Shown here: piece after piece, positions 44,920-54,511 of the stretch
Position numbering within the stretch: position 1 is the first letter of the stretch
Layout of the letters: each line of letters opens with the position of its first letter
Source: CAYUFB01 sp964444125
GTDB taxonomy: Bacteria; Patescibacteriota; Dojkabacteria; B142; JAFGMG01
Length of the DNA stretch: 63,916 nt
Reading direction: 5' to 3'
NCBI GenBank assembly: GCA_964444125.1
Contig: CAYUFB010000003.1
Location: 1-63,916, forward strand
Notes under the pieces: generated by a model
The model's input: the letters and a program-made list of their open reading frames with translations, nothing else
The model's database searches: none
Told to the model about the DNA's origin: nothing
Program-made: the position numbers and the translations under genes

Positions 44920-47900
44920 TTATGTTCCATATTTTTTCAATTGTTCTTTCACACCTTCTCTAATTTTGTCCAAAGTTGATATAACTGTATCATGTTCTGG
45001 AAACCAGTCATCAGGTGCGTCCGTTTGAGACAGATCTTCAAGCCAATAATTGATTTCTTCTCCTGTACTATACATTCTCTCAAGGTCGTATTCTGTGGTC
45101 ACACCTCTTTTCATTGCTGCTTCGAATATACTATCTAATGATTTGATTTCTTTGAGCCTGCCTAGAGCCTTCTTCCTTCTTTCTCCCCATTTCTTTTGCT
45201 CGTGTACAAGCCATGGTTTGAATTTGTATCTTCCATAGAGACTCAGAAGAATAGCTGTAAAAGCCATTGGACTACCTGTGTACATGAGAGTCAGAGTTGA
45301 AGCAAGAAGTGCCAAGTTAGTGGCTCTTTCTGAAAATTTTGCCAATCCTTTGAAATGTGCTGTAGCTGTGTATGCAAAACGTTCAAATTGGGCAACTTTT
45401 TTCACTGCTTTTTGCCAGGCATAGAGATAAGTTTGGGCTGTGTTGAACCTTCTTTCTGATGCTCTATAACCACCTTTGATACTATCCATTATCTTATCCA
45501 CTTCCATCTTGGATTTTGGCAGAATAGCTTCTTGCTCTTGTCTGTATGGGTTACCCCAGCTATCGTCAGGCGAAAAGTTAATAAAACTCTCGAAAAACGC
45601 ATCTTCGGGAGCTTTCGTTTTGCCGTCACGCGAAACTGCTCTTAAGACGTGTTCAAATATCCTGCTTGTTTCTTGTCTATTAAATACTTTTGTTTTGTCA
45701 AAAAACTTTTCATATTTTTCTAAATAGTCTGCAACTGTTGACATTTCTCTGCTTCCTTTAGCGCTATCGATAATTGCTTTTACATAGTCTCGAAAATCAT
45801 CTGTTGCATTGCCACTTGCATCAAATACGTTTATTTTGGGTCCACCGGGAATTTGAACCTCTTGTTTGAATTTGATTATTGGCAAGTGTCTATCTATTCC
45901 TGTGATTGGATCTTTGATCTTCATAAATTCCATATCATACCTTCTATCTGGTGGAATACCTTCTTCTAAAGCCTTTCGCATCTGGGCAAAACGGTACTCG
46001 TCAAGAGCCCATTTGATACCATCGGTTCTAAGTCTGACGTTTTCTGAATCATACCCATCATCTTCGTTGGTACCAAACATAGAGACTGCGTCACGCATAC
46101 TGTCTTGAGATTTTAGACGAATAAATCTCAAGTGAGGATTTTCATAATCTCCAACCACTCTGCCCCACAATGCGTTTGTCGTTTCGTCTGATATATCTGC
46201 TTGTAATTTGCCATTAATAATAAGTGGATTTTTATCAACTCCTTTGACAAGCTCAACACCTCTTGGAATCAAATTGCCCCACTCGTCTCGTAAGTTTTCT
46301 CCTGGGGCTATTGAGACTTTTTTGGTTTGGCCTCTCTCCCTGATTTCAAGATGAATAGTTTTTCCGGTGTTGTTTTGAAGCCAGGCCGTACCATTATCGA
46401 TAAGTTGTTCTTCAGCATAATGTATCAAATTGACCATCTCAAAGAATGAATAATGTTTTTTTTCTTTGGCTGCTTCGTTGTGCTCATGACCAAGTGTCCT
46501 AAATGCCATCAAGCCATCACGTCTTCTGAGATAATCTCTGAAGTCCTCTCCAATTTGTCTTTCCCAATAGAACATTCCTTCTCTCATATAGTCTGGCAAA
46601 TCGCTTCTTCTAGCATGTTTTTTGAAAAATTTGGAAACTTCTTGTTGTCTTTTGCCAGGTCCACGTCTTAGAGAACCTAGCATCAAACTTCTAATCAATC
46701 CTTCATTTGGGCTATATCTCTTGCCATCATAGGCGTAGCTATATTTGGACAGATGTCCTGTCCCAAAGAGCTTATCTTTGGCTACATCTTCTAATATGCT
46801 TAATTCCGAGCTACCTATTCGTGTAGTTTCTTTAAGATCATTGTGGTCTATACCAAACTGATAAGTTTGCCCCTTAAATTCATATTTGACTCCGGATAAT
46901 TCATTTAAGTATCTAAGCATTTCTTGTTGATCTATCTGCCCGTCTGATGCTCCAATTTGGACAAACCATTGTGGCCCCATGGAATATAGTTTGTCGTAAA
47001 CGCCCATTGCAAGACTTGTTGGGAGGTTTTCTCGTTCTTCGGCTATATTGTGTGCGGCATTGTATCCTGGAAGATATTCTTTGAGTCTGTGTTCCATCTC
47101 AGGACTTACCCATGCCCAAAATTTTATAGGCTTAGCGCCAAGATCGGCTGATCCAAGATCTTTTTCGGCCCATCTTCTTAATTTTGGATTCATGCTATGT
47201 GCATATCTAGCTGCTATTGCTCTCTTTCTATTATATGAAGCAAGGCCTGGGATCGGGATATATGTTCTATCCATAATACCTCCTACAATTGGTAATCTAC
47301 CTACTGTCCGAAATCCTTGTATTGTACTTAGTGGCCTAAAACCCCACCCTTCATCTGCAAATTCAAGCCTGGTATTGTATGCGGCTTTGCCTGCTTCTCC
47401 ATACCATGTGATTTTGCCACCCATTTGCTGCGTGTCTGTGTATAGTTGCTTTTTATTTAATGGGTTTGTGCTATCGGTGACCCCGAATAAAGAATCCATC
47501 CCAGATGCTGCGTATTTGATATTCGTATTGTCTTTCAAAGCTTCTTCAATTAGGGGTGATTCTCTATCAGAAAATAATTCAGCATTTTGTATATCTCTAC
47601 TTTCGGTTGGCTTGAGATAAGGGTACATTTCTGCAAGTTGTCTCCTTATACTGGCAAGTTTCTCTTCTGGCAATAGACTTGGATCTTGTTGTTCTAGTAG
47701 TGTGCGCAAATTAAATGCTAATTGTGATCTTCTGATACTGTCTTCAAGTAGTTGCTCACGATCTTTCTTAGCAGGTTCACTGCCTTGGTCTTCTGTTTGT
47801 GCAATTTGTTTCGGCTTGAGTATACGCTCTAAATCTTTGATGAGGTAGTATAGTTCTCTCTCTGCGGGGGTAGGATTAGGATGTTTGAGGATGTACAAAT

Positions 47901-50016
47901 CATCAAGTTTTATCTCGCCTTTTTCTAGCACTTCTTCTGTGATTCTTGAAGATAACTCTCTATAGGCTCTATTAAGCCGGGTTCCTTCTGGGGTTATTTT
48001 TTCTGGATCTACATTTGCCAGTTTATAATCCTTATGAAATTCATCTAGTAGATAATCAGTTGTTTCGTGTTTTTGAAGTCTGGTCCCAACATCATGATTT
48101 AAAGTAGGATTATTTGTTAGTACAATAATATTTACTGATGGAGTGATATTTTTACCTCTTGCAACTGTATCGAAATTAGTTCCCTCTATTAGATTCTTGA
48201 AGTTTATCAGACCTGCATTCTCTATAGTAGCTCCCATTCCATTTGCTTTGATATCTTCAATACTATTTTCTTTCACTCCCAAGGCTAAAAGAAGTTGATT
48301 GTATTCTTCTTCACTTCCTGCTATGAGGTGGCTATTTACGACAAGAGATATACCTGTTGGAGAGATCTCAAGATCCACTATACGTTTATTAAATAGATCT
48401 TCAAGATTAAGATCATTATCCCGGAGGTTAAATAGACCTTTGATGTCATTGTTTAAGGCTTGAATTGTTTGTTTTCTTCTTTCTTCTTGCTTATCAATAT
48501 CTCTGTCTTCCGGGTACCCAACTAACTCCCATGCCATTTGATGTTGTGTTCGAATTTGTTTTGCAAGTTCGAGCATATCTTGTATCTCTTTTTTGTACTT
48601 TTTATTTTTCTCTGAATTCTCGGGGTCTAGGTTTGGTTCTGGAACAAAATCATACTCTCCATTTTCGGTAAAAGTGACATCACCAAGGTTGAATTCCTGG
48701 AGTCTTAGGTACAAATCTAGTTCATCGAAATCTTCACTATTTAAAAGCATTATCATAGTCATGAAATCTTCTCTAGCAGCTGTGATCCGCTCTTCTACCG
48801 GGCCAGTTCTTCTCCATTCTTCATAATTAACAAATTCATCAGCAAGTTCTGCCATTTCTCCCTGTTTCTCTAGATCAACCTTTTCTAGCGAAATCTCAAT
48901 TCTAGATAAGATCTTGGGGTCACTGATAAGCTCGAGTAGACGAATTTGGTTTAGACTTAATGGCTGAATATCCTCTGCTGTTATCTTAGTTGTGAGTAAT
49001 GAAGTAAGATTTCTTTCGGATATTAATAACCTCTGTAATTCTTCTAATCGTTCTTTTTCTGTTTTAAGTAATCCTGGTCTAATTGAATCTTTTTCAAGTA
49101 TTTTTGTAATTGTATTCGTCGTTATCACATCTAGACAAGATTGCTTTGACTCTCCTTCTCTCCCTGTTTCTTTTACCATAAAAGGACTCTCTGATAAACT
49201 TCGAAGCTGATCAATTAATAGAGTGTTTCTACGATTTTGAAGAGCAACTAGTTCATTATTTTCCTCTTTCGTCCTATCAGTTTTCTTCTCCAAAGCTCGG
49301 ATTCTTTTTTCAATTTTTTTAAGATCTCTATGGTTTGCTACTCGTTTGGACTTTTCTTGTCTGGCCCTCTCTTTCTTGTCTATTACTCCTTCAGGTTTTG
49401 AAGTTTCTTGTTTCTTTTCCCCCTTTGCGGATTTTTTATTGTCAGCTTCTACAGTTTGTTCTACTTCGTTGATGTCGATCCCTGCACCTTTCATAGCTTC
49501 TTTTGTTTGTGCAAGTACTCCTTTAAATAATTCTCTAAAGGTATTATCATCCATCCCTTGAGGAACTGCATCTGATTGATTACTTAATGCCTGTAAGGTA
49601 TTGTATGCTTGAAGGATCAATTCTCTTTTTGCCTTCTTATCTGATTCATTTTTTAATTCTGCAAAGTTTGTAGCGCGATTGATTTCTCTGAGGGCAAGTT
49701 CTAGTGGGGCGACATTTTCTGCAGGGATCTCTCCTGTGATCTTTTGTCTCTCAAGCATTAATCTTGCCATCTGGATAAATTCAGGGCGAGGTGGTCTTGA
49801 AGCTCGATCAGATGATTTTTCATTTTGTGATTCAGGGCCTCTTCTTAGTTGAGCACGTTCAAGTTCTCTTGCGATATTTTCTTCTGATTGTCTTTTGGCA
49901 ATCTCTGCTATATCACGTCTACGTTGGCTTTCTGCCTGTTTTTTCTTTTCGGGGCTAGTACCTTGTACTTGCCCTTGCCCTTGTCCCCCTAGTTCGTTTG
50001 ATTCAGCTGTAGACAT
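44920..50016 (-). CDS. Giant protein of about 1,700 residues with a C-terminal membrane patch
   Basis: The largest gene in the window (1,698 codons before the stop). The N-terminal 350 residues are charged coiled coil with Gln/Lys-rich stretches. Residues about 350-820 continue helical. The middle (about 880-1500) is globular with many aromatic and tryptophan-containing segments (WYGEAGKAAYNTRLEF, QWFVQIGASDGQIDQQ, DEWGNLIPRGVELV). A short hydrophobic helix pair lies near 1565-1595 (LALLASTLTLMYTG), then a basic tail. No known enzyme motif was recognised. It follows the 348-residue gene by about 50 bases. Confidence 0.75.
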   Translation of the reverse strand: MSTAESNELGGQGQGQVQGTSPEKKKQAESQRRRDIAEIAKRQSEENIARELERAQLRRGPESQNEKSSDRASRPPRPEFIQMARLMLERQKITGEIPAENVAPLELALREINRATNFAELKNESDKKAKRELILQAYNTLQALSNQSDAVPQGMDDNTFRELFKGVLAQTKEAMKGAGIDINEVEQTVEADNKKSAKGEKKQETSKPEGVIDKKERARQEKSKRVANHRDLKKIEKRIRALEKKTDRTKEENNELVALQNRRNTLLIDQLRSLSESPFMVKETGREGESKQSCLDVITTNTITKILEKDSIRPGLLKTEKERLEELQRLLISERNLTSLLTTKITAEDIQPLSLNQIRLLELISDPKILSRIEISLEKVDLEKQGEMAELADEFVNYEEWRRTGPVEERITAAREDFMTMIMLLNSEDFDELDLYLRLQEFNLGDVTFTENGEYDFVPEPNLDPENSEKNKKYKKEIQDMLELAKQIRTQHQMAWELVGYPEDRDIDKQEERRKQTIQALNNDIKGLFNLRDNDLNLEDLFNKRIVDLEISPTGISLVVNSHLIAGSEEEYNQLLLALGVKENSIEDIKANGMGATIENAGLINFKNLIEGTNFDTVARGKNITPSVNIIVLTNNPTLNHDVGTRLQKHETTDYLLDEFHKDYKLANVDPEKITPEGTRLNRAYRELSSRITEEVLEKGEIKLDDLYILKHPNPTPAERELYYLIKDLERILKPKQIAQTEDQGSEPAKKDREQLLEDSIRRSQLAFNLRTLLEQQDPSLLPEEKLASIRRQLAEMYPYLKPTESRDIQNAELFSDRESPLIEEALKDNTNIKYAASGMDSLFGVTDSTNPLNKKQLYTDTQQMGGKITWYGEAGKAAYNTRLEFADEGWGFRPLSTIQGFRTVGRLPIVGGIMDRTYIPIPGLASYNRKRAIAARYAHSMNPKLRRWAEKDLGSADLGAKPIKFWAWVSPEMEHRLKEYLPGYNAAHNIAEERENLPTSLAMGVYDKLYSMGPQWFVQIGASDGQIDQQEMLRYLNELSGVKYEFKGQTYQFGIDHNDLKETTRIGSSELSILEDVAKDKLFGTGHLSKYSYAYDGKRYSPNEGLIRSLMLGSLRRGPGKRQQEVSKFFKKHARRSDLPDYMREGMFYWERQIGEDFRDYLRRRDGLMAFRTLGHEHNEAAKEKKHYSFFEMVNLIHYAEEQLIDNGTAWLQNNTGKTIHLEIRERGQTKKVSIAPGENLRDEWGNLIPRGVELVKGVDKNPLIINGKLQADISDETTNALWGRVVGDYENPHLRFIRLKSQDSMRDAVSMFGTNEDDGYDSENVRLRTDGIKWALDEYRFAQMRKALEEGIPPDRRYDMEFMKIKDPITGIDRHLPIIKFKQEVQIPGGPKINVFDASGNATDDFRDYVKAIIDSAKGSREMSTVADYLEKYEKFFDKTKVFNRQETSRIFEHVLRAVSRDGKTKAPEDAFFESFINFSPDDSWGNPYRQEQEAILPKSKMEVDKIMDSIKGGYRASERRFNTAQTYLYAWQKAVKKVAQFERFAYTATAHFKGLAKFSERATNLALLASTLTLMYTGSPMAFTAILLSLYGRYKFKPWLVHEQKKWGERRKKALGRLKEIKSLDSIFEAAMKRGVTTEYDLERMYSTGEEINYWLEDLSQTDAPDDWFPEHDTVISTLDKIREGVKEQLKKYGT

Positions 50017-50067
50017 GAATTAGAAATAATAAATTATTGTTATTATAGTGAATTTTCATCAATACTA

Positions 50068-51114
50068 CTAGCTCGGTATCTTACTTGCTGCAGTTCTTGT
50101 ATTTTCAAGATTGCCAAGTAATCGTTCACTTGCTTGGCCAAGCTCGTTTTTGATTCGTTTAAGGACATTAGGTTTATCATTATCCGGAGCTTCTTTATAC
50201 ATCTTGATAAGTTCTGCTACTTGCGACCTGTACAATTTTTCCATGTTTTCTATTTCCTCTTTCATACTTCCTAAATGTGAATTTACCTCTCTGTATTGTG
50301 GATCTTCTTTGAGTTTGCGGTATATGTCATTATATACTGTGAACATTCCAGAGGCGCCAGCAGAAACGTAAGTCCAAGCTCCTCCTCCGGTACCAAATGC
50401 GATTGCAGAGATTATCGCTAGTTTCATCAAAGCCTTCATGTAGATTGTCGTCTTATCAATAAAATCCTTATCATCTCTAATTTTTAATTCATCTGAATTG
50501 AGAGTAGATTTTATTGATGTTTCTACCTCCCTAAACATTTGTAATACCTGGTCGTCTTTAACTTGTTCTTGCAGGTCTCTTTTTAATTCCCTTAGAGTTT
50601 TGACGTGTTCTAATGATGTCTCCTTAGTATCCTCAGTGTAATTTAACTCTTCTAGCACCCTCTGGGGTAATTTATTTTGTGCGGCTTCGAGAAATTCTTC
50701 CCGTGTCATGTTTTCATACAAAGAAGGCTCCCCCATTTGTACGTCTTCAGGTCTAACGATTTGGCCATCTGACAGAGGTTTATTTGGATTCTGAGCTTCA
50801 TATAACATTCTTAAATATGTATCGTTCGGAGGGAAACCGGTATTAATAGCTTCTCTGAGTTCTAGTTGATCCGGATGGTCAAATGATCTCATCTGGGCAT
50901 TTGCAAGTTGGTCTCCGGCGTTCTCTGCTCGCGGATCGTGAAATTGCTCTTGCTCACCTTTTACTGGTGCAGTAATTAATTGGTCGCTAAGATTTGGAGC
51001 AGTTCCAGTTCCGCTTCTATCACTCCCTTCTCTAGTCCTATCGGTTGCGCTTTCGTGTCCAGGAAATGTCCCTTCTTGAGCGTGTTGTGTTTGTGTTGTG
51101 TACGTACCTGCCAT
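50068..51114 (-). CDS. First gene of the giant-protein cluster, helical membrane protein
   Basis: A 348-residue protein: the N-terminal 75 residues are low-complexity and polar (TQTQHAQEGTFPGHESATDRTREGSD region), then helical. A hydrophobic glycine-rich hairpin lies at about 225-262 (LMKLAIISAIAFGTGGGAWTY), and a charged coiled-coil tail follows (ENMEKLYRSQVAELIKMYKEA). It is the most upstream gene of the minus-strand cluster and lies just after a repeat array, so the main promoter is probably in or next to that array. No family recognised. Confidence 0.7.
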   Translation of the reverse strand: MAGTYTTQTQHAQEGTFPGHESATDRTREGSDRSGTGTAPNLSDQLITAPVKGEQEQFHDPRAENAGDQLANAQMRSFDHPDQLELREAINTGFPPNDTYLRMLYEAQNPNKPLSDGQIVRPEDVQMGEPSLYENMTREEFLEAAQNKLPQRVLEELNYTEDTKETSLEHVKTLRELKRDLQEQVKDDQVLQMFREVETSIKSTLNSDELKIRDDKDFIDKTTIYMKALMKLAIISAIAFGTGGGAWTYVSAGASGMFTVYNDIYRKLKEDPQYREVNSHLGSMKEEIENMEKLYRSQVAELIKMYKEAPDNDKPNVLKRIKNELGQASERLLGNLENTRTAASKIPS

Positions 51115-51167
51115 TGATTAAAAGAGTTAATTAGACTATGAATTACTACTTACTTTATTCAACTCAA

Positions 51168-51347
51168 GTATACAGTATGTAACGTACGGCGTACAGCATA
51201 CAGCATTCAGCGTTTAGTATTCAGCCTCCAGCAAACAGTATATAGTTTTGAGTCATGAGTAATAGTAAGCCAAAATTACTGGCTCAACACTCAATACTCA
51301 CTACTCAAAGCTAGATACTCAACACTCAATACTCATTACTCAACATT
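51168..51347. repeat. Degenerate short-repeat array with a hairpin core
   Basis: Same two-part layout as at 42380: 10-base CAGCATACAG-type variants, then TTTTGAGTCATGAGTAATAG with a hairpin AGTAA-GCCAAAA-TTACT (51264-51280), then CTCAACACTCAATACTCA-like heptamers. Relative to the other copy the stem pair C-G became T-A, keeping the pairing. It sits between the giant-protein cluster and the cobalamin gene. Confidence 0.75.
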
Positions 51348-51348
51348 C

Positions 51349-51924
51349 TTATTTCCACACCTCTTCTTCCACTTCTAGTTTGTAGTTTACAAATCTAGCT
51401 GAAACAAAGAACCAGTCACTAAGTCTGTTTAGATATTTCAAGATATTCTCATTCACCTTTGCGCCTTTGGTGAGCCTAACGGCATTTCGTTCTGCTCTTC
51501 TGCAAATTGCCCTAGCAATTTGCACACTTGAAGCGATTTCGTCTCCCCCTGGCAAGATGAAGTACTTAAGTTTTGGCAAAAGCTTCTCCATATCATCGAT
51601 TTCTTTTTCTAGTCTAGTCACTTGATCTAAAGCAATTCTGTCAATGTTTTTTTGAAAAGAAGCCTTGGTAGAATACGATGTAGCAAGATCGGCTCCAACT
51701 TGAAGAAGATCTTTCTGAGTTTGATTTAGTGACTCGATTATTTTCTCAAATTCTTCATTCTCACTATTGGTTTTCAGCTTAGCAAGCAAGGCTCGTATAA
51801 GTCCAATGTGTGAATTTAGTTCATCAACACAACCAATCACTTCCATCCTGACAACAGATTTGCTGACACGTCTTCCGCCAAAAAGTGCTGTGGTGCCATT
51901 GTCTCCAGTTTTAGTATAAATCAT
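51349..51924 (-). CDS. PduO-type ATP:cob(I)alamin adenosyltransferase
   Basis: A 191-residue enzyme with the family's N-terminal signature (MIYTKTGDNGTTALFGGRRVSK), VGADLATSY, the LPGGDE block and the C-terminal RAICRRAERNAVRL helix that binds ATP and cobalamin. It makes adenosylcobalamin from cob(I)alamin. In a genome this poor in metabolism, the coenzyme would most plausibly serve a B12-dependent ribonucleotide reductase or mutase outside the window. It follows the PEGA/propeller gene by 10 bases. Confidence 0.92.
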   Translation of the reverse strand: MIYTKTGDNGTTALFGGRRVSKSVVRMEVIGCVDELNSHIGLIRALLAKLKTNSENEEFEKIIESLNQTQKDLLQVGADLATSYSTKASFQKNIDRIALDQVTRLEKEIDDMEKLLPKLKYFILPGGDEIASSVQIARAICRRAERNAVRLTKGAKVNENILKYLNRLSDWFFVSARFVNYKLEVEEEVWK

Positions 51925-51934
51925 CTTTAATTAA

Positions 51935-53872
51935 TTAGTTTAAATGTGGCATTGGGAAATAAACGTCCCTGTTATTTTTTTGTGCCCAAAATTCTTTTTC
52001 AAAAGTTTTTGTTTCCAGATTATACAAGTATATCCCAGCTTGGCCGTTATACGAATTGTTTTGAGAATTTTTTTCAAGAAGCAATAATTGAGAGTTGTTG
52101 ATGAAAAATACTCCATCAAAATTATTATTTACATGATAATTATTCCAGTTTTGAGTTTCTAGATCATAATATCTTGATCCATGAGTCATTATATATCTCC
52201 CTGTTTTATCGAATTTGGGCCATTGATTATCTGCCCAGCCTGAAGTTTCCAATTCACGGACAATATTGATCTTGCCATCATTGATATTTGCTAATAATAG
52301 CTTTGTAGAATTCGTACCTGAAGCACTTATAACTATACTAGTCAAATCATGCACGTCATATTGATAAGTCCACCATTTGCCAGTGTTTTCAAGTGAGTAA
52401 GCTTCGTAGTTTGAAGTGTCATTTATCGAATATTTCTTGAGTGTAAAGATATTATTTTCAGAATTTGTTTCTTCATTTAGATAAACATGTCTTGATAAAT
52501 GATCCCAATTAGCAATAAATCCATTTTCCGAATCTGCAAGATAAGATGATTTGCCACTTGTTAGATCAAATAAATAAAATCCTGCCTTGGTTCCATCAGG
52601 ACTAATATTTAATTTTTCCTCTCTGCCCTCGCAATTACTTTGACATTTTGAGTAATCTAGAATTTGCAATTTGTAAACAAAATATTTTGAATCATTCGAC
52701 CATCCTGAAGATTGGATATCTAACAATGTCTTGATGTTTCCTTGACTACGAATGGCAGGTATCAAGAGATTGATATTTTGGCCTAAGGTGTCTGCAAGAT
52801 AGATTCCTCCATTGTTTTGATACAAAATCCACTTACCATCACTTGAAAGATGTCTTATCCTGATATTATTTAGACTATCTATCTGCCTAAAATCGCTGCC
52901 GTCAAAATTGATACTGTATGTAGAATTATCCATCTGCCATATGAAACGATCCGATACATCTGTAGTTGGCTGTTTGTAAGGTAGTTTGCATTCGAGCCAA
53001 GCTGTTTCGATTAGTTGACTTGTTTTTCTATAAGTATCAGTATTTTTTGAGATGTATTCAGAAAATTCAGCTTTGATAATAAGCAAATTATCACAGTTAG
53101 ATATGTATTTTGTGATTATCCTTACATTGCCTACATTGTTTGTCTCAAAAACAAATCCGTTTTCATCCATTTTGGCGATATTTAAATTAGAGTTTTTGGT
53201 GTTTGCAGAAAAATCTAAAGTGATAGTTTGTTTCGGTCCCTCTATAGAAGTTAAAAATTTTGATTCTTGAGAAGTTGATTCTTGAATATCCCAATTTGCA
53301 GGATATTGAATCCCAAAATTGAATTTTTCGTTATTGTATATCAGCAAGTCCTCAAACAAACTTGAATCTAAAGCCTCAAGGTTCACATCAATTTTGGAAG
53401 TTTTGTATTTAGTTATTTGGACATAGCTTTCGTAATCCTCATATCCGTTCTTTTGGACAAGAATGAAATAATTGCCTTCTTTCAATGATACGTTATATGG
53501 TGTTTGGCCATAAAGTTTGCCATTGATAAAAATTTTGGAATCTTTTGGCGTACTAGTGATCTCAAGTTTGCCTTTTGGACTGATGCCAAATGCACTATTT
53601 ACATTTTCTTTGACAGTAGGAATTGAATAATACGCAGTGACGGTACTTATAAAAAAGCAAAGGAAGACCGAAGCTATCATTGTTGATAAGCTCAGCTTTG
53701 CAAAAATACTGAATAATCCTGGTTTGGGCTCTTGTATATACATCTCCTTCATCAAATCATATTTTTCAAAATTCGTACTTGTAAACAAATTCTCTTTTAA
53801 TTCTTCCTTGAACTTTGATCTGGCCCTTGGCATTCCTGTTTTTTGTATTAATTTTTCTATATTATCTTCCAT
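51935..53872 (-). CDS. PEGA domain plus beta-propeller membrane protein, likely anti-sigma partner
   Basis: A 645-residue protein with a cytoplasmic N-terminus (about 1-55, charged, ending IQEPKPG), one membrane segment (about 58-82), a PEGA domain (about 100-165; ITSTPKDSKIFINGKLYGQTPYNVSLKEGNYF) and a C-terminal WD40/TolB-like propeller (about 310-645, with repeated DG and W-containing blades such as WILYQNNGGIYLADTLG). Its ATG lies one base after the stop of the ECF sigma gene, the usual arrangement for a sigma/anti-sigma pair. I infer that the cytoplasmic part may hold the sigma factor while the outer domains sense the envelope. No canonical zinc anti-sigma motif is seen. Confidence 0.75.
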   Translation of the reverse strand: MEDNIEKLIQKTGMPRARSKFKEELKENLFTSTNFEKYDLMKEMYIQEPKPGLFSIFAKLSLSTMIASVFLCFFISTVTAYYSIPTVKENVNSAFGISPKGKLEITSTPKDSKIFINGKLYGQTPYNVSLKEGNYFILVQKNGYEDYESYVQITKYKTSKIDVNLEALDSSLFEDLLIYNNEKFNFGIQYPANWDIQESTSQESKFLTSIEGPKQTITLDFSANTKNSNLNIAKMDENGFVFETNNVGNVRIITKYISNCDNLLIIKAEFSEYISKNTDTYRKTSQLIETAWLECKLPYKQPTTDVSDRFIWQMDNSTYSINFDGSDFRQIDSLNNIRIRHLSSDGKWILYQNNGGIYLADTLGQNINLLIPAIRSQGNIKTLLDIQSSGWSNDSKYFVYKLQILDYSKCQSNCEGREEKLNISPDGTKAGFYLFDLTSGKSSYLADSENGFIANWDHLSRHVYLNEETNSENNIFTLKKYSINDTSNYEAYSLENTGKWWTYQYDVHDLTSIVISASGTNSTKLLLANINDGKINIVRELETSGWADNQWPKFDKTGRYIMTHGSRYYDLETQNWNNYHVNNNFDGVFFINNSQLLLLEKNSQNNSYNGQAGIYLYNLETKTFEKEFWAQKNNRDVYFPMPHLN

Positions 53873-53873
53873 A

Positions 53874-54416
53874 TTAATTTTTCATAATTTCTTTGAGAGT
53901 TTGAAGTGCTCTCTTTGATAATGATTTCACTGAATCTACACTTCTTCCTGTGATCTGACATGTCTCTTTGATCGAATATTCTTGAATGTATCTTAATAAA
54001 ATTATTTCTTTTTGATCAGGTTTTAGGTTATTAATTGCTACCCTTAAGTTATCAAGATTGATACTATTAGATACAATTTCTTCAAAATTGTCATCATTTA
54101 TTGTTACAAATTCTCCAAGATTATCAAGTGAAATATTTTGTTGTTTCCTAGAATTATCATAAATTAAATTCCTAGCAATCCTATAGAGCCATGCTGAGAA
54201 ACTATATCCACGCCACTCAAATTTATCAATATTGATAATTGCTTTCTCGAAGGCCTGACTTGTGATATCTTCTGCCAAAGTTTGATCTCCAGTAAGATAA
54301 GCAACATATCCATAAAGTTTATCAAAGTACGCTTCAAATAAAGCTTCAAAATGTTTGATATCCTTTTTGGCTTTTTCTATTATTATTTTTTCTTCCTCCT
54401 TATCTAATCTCTTCAT
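53874..54416 (-). CDS. ECF-family RNA polymerase sigma factor
   Basis: A 180-residue ECF sigma with region 2 (about 28-97; FDKLYGYVAYLTGDQTLAEDITSQAFEKA, then FSAWLYRIARNLIYD for -10 recognition) and region 4 (about 125-180; LKPDQKEIILLRYIQEYSIKETCQITGRSVDSVKSL) for -35 binding. A longer frame from a TTG at 54452 overlaps its own promoter, so the ATG at 54416 is used. The promoter's -10 box ends 7 bases before this ATG, suggesting a leaderless message. Confidence 0.93.
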   Translation of the reverse strand: MKRLDKEEEKIIIEKAKKDIKHFEALFEAYFDKLYGYVAYLTGDQTLAEDITSQAFEKAIINIDKFEWRGYSFSAWLYRIARNLIYDNSRKQQNISLDNLGEFVTINDDNFEEIVSNSINLDNLRVAINNLKPDQKEIILLRYIQEYSIKETCQITGRSVDSVKSLSKRALQTLKEIMKN

Positions 54417-54423
54417 TAGTTTG

Positions 54424-54452
54424 AGTATATTATCTCTAGACGTTAGTTTCAA
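54424..54452 (-). promoter_or_regulatory. Promoter of the ECF sigma operon
   Basis: TTGAAA (54447-54452), a 17-base spacer and TATACT (54424-54429) on the minus strand. Only 7 bases lie between the -10 box and the ATG. Confidence 0.6.
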
Positions 54453-54511
54453 GCCTTAAAAGGAATAATATTAAAACGGATATATAGACTATAAGTGGCG
54501 CAAAACTGGAA

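Noticed and set aside
47048..47620. 190-residue plus-strand ORF inside the giant gene
   Set aside because: No start context or recognisable domain, and lies wholly antisense to a continuous coding frame.
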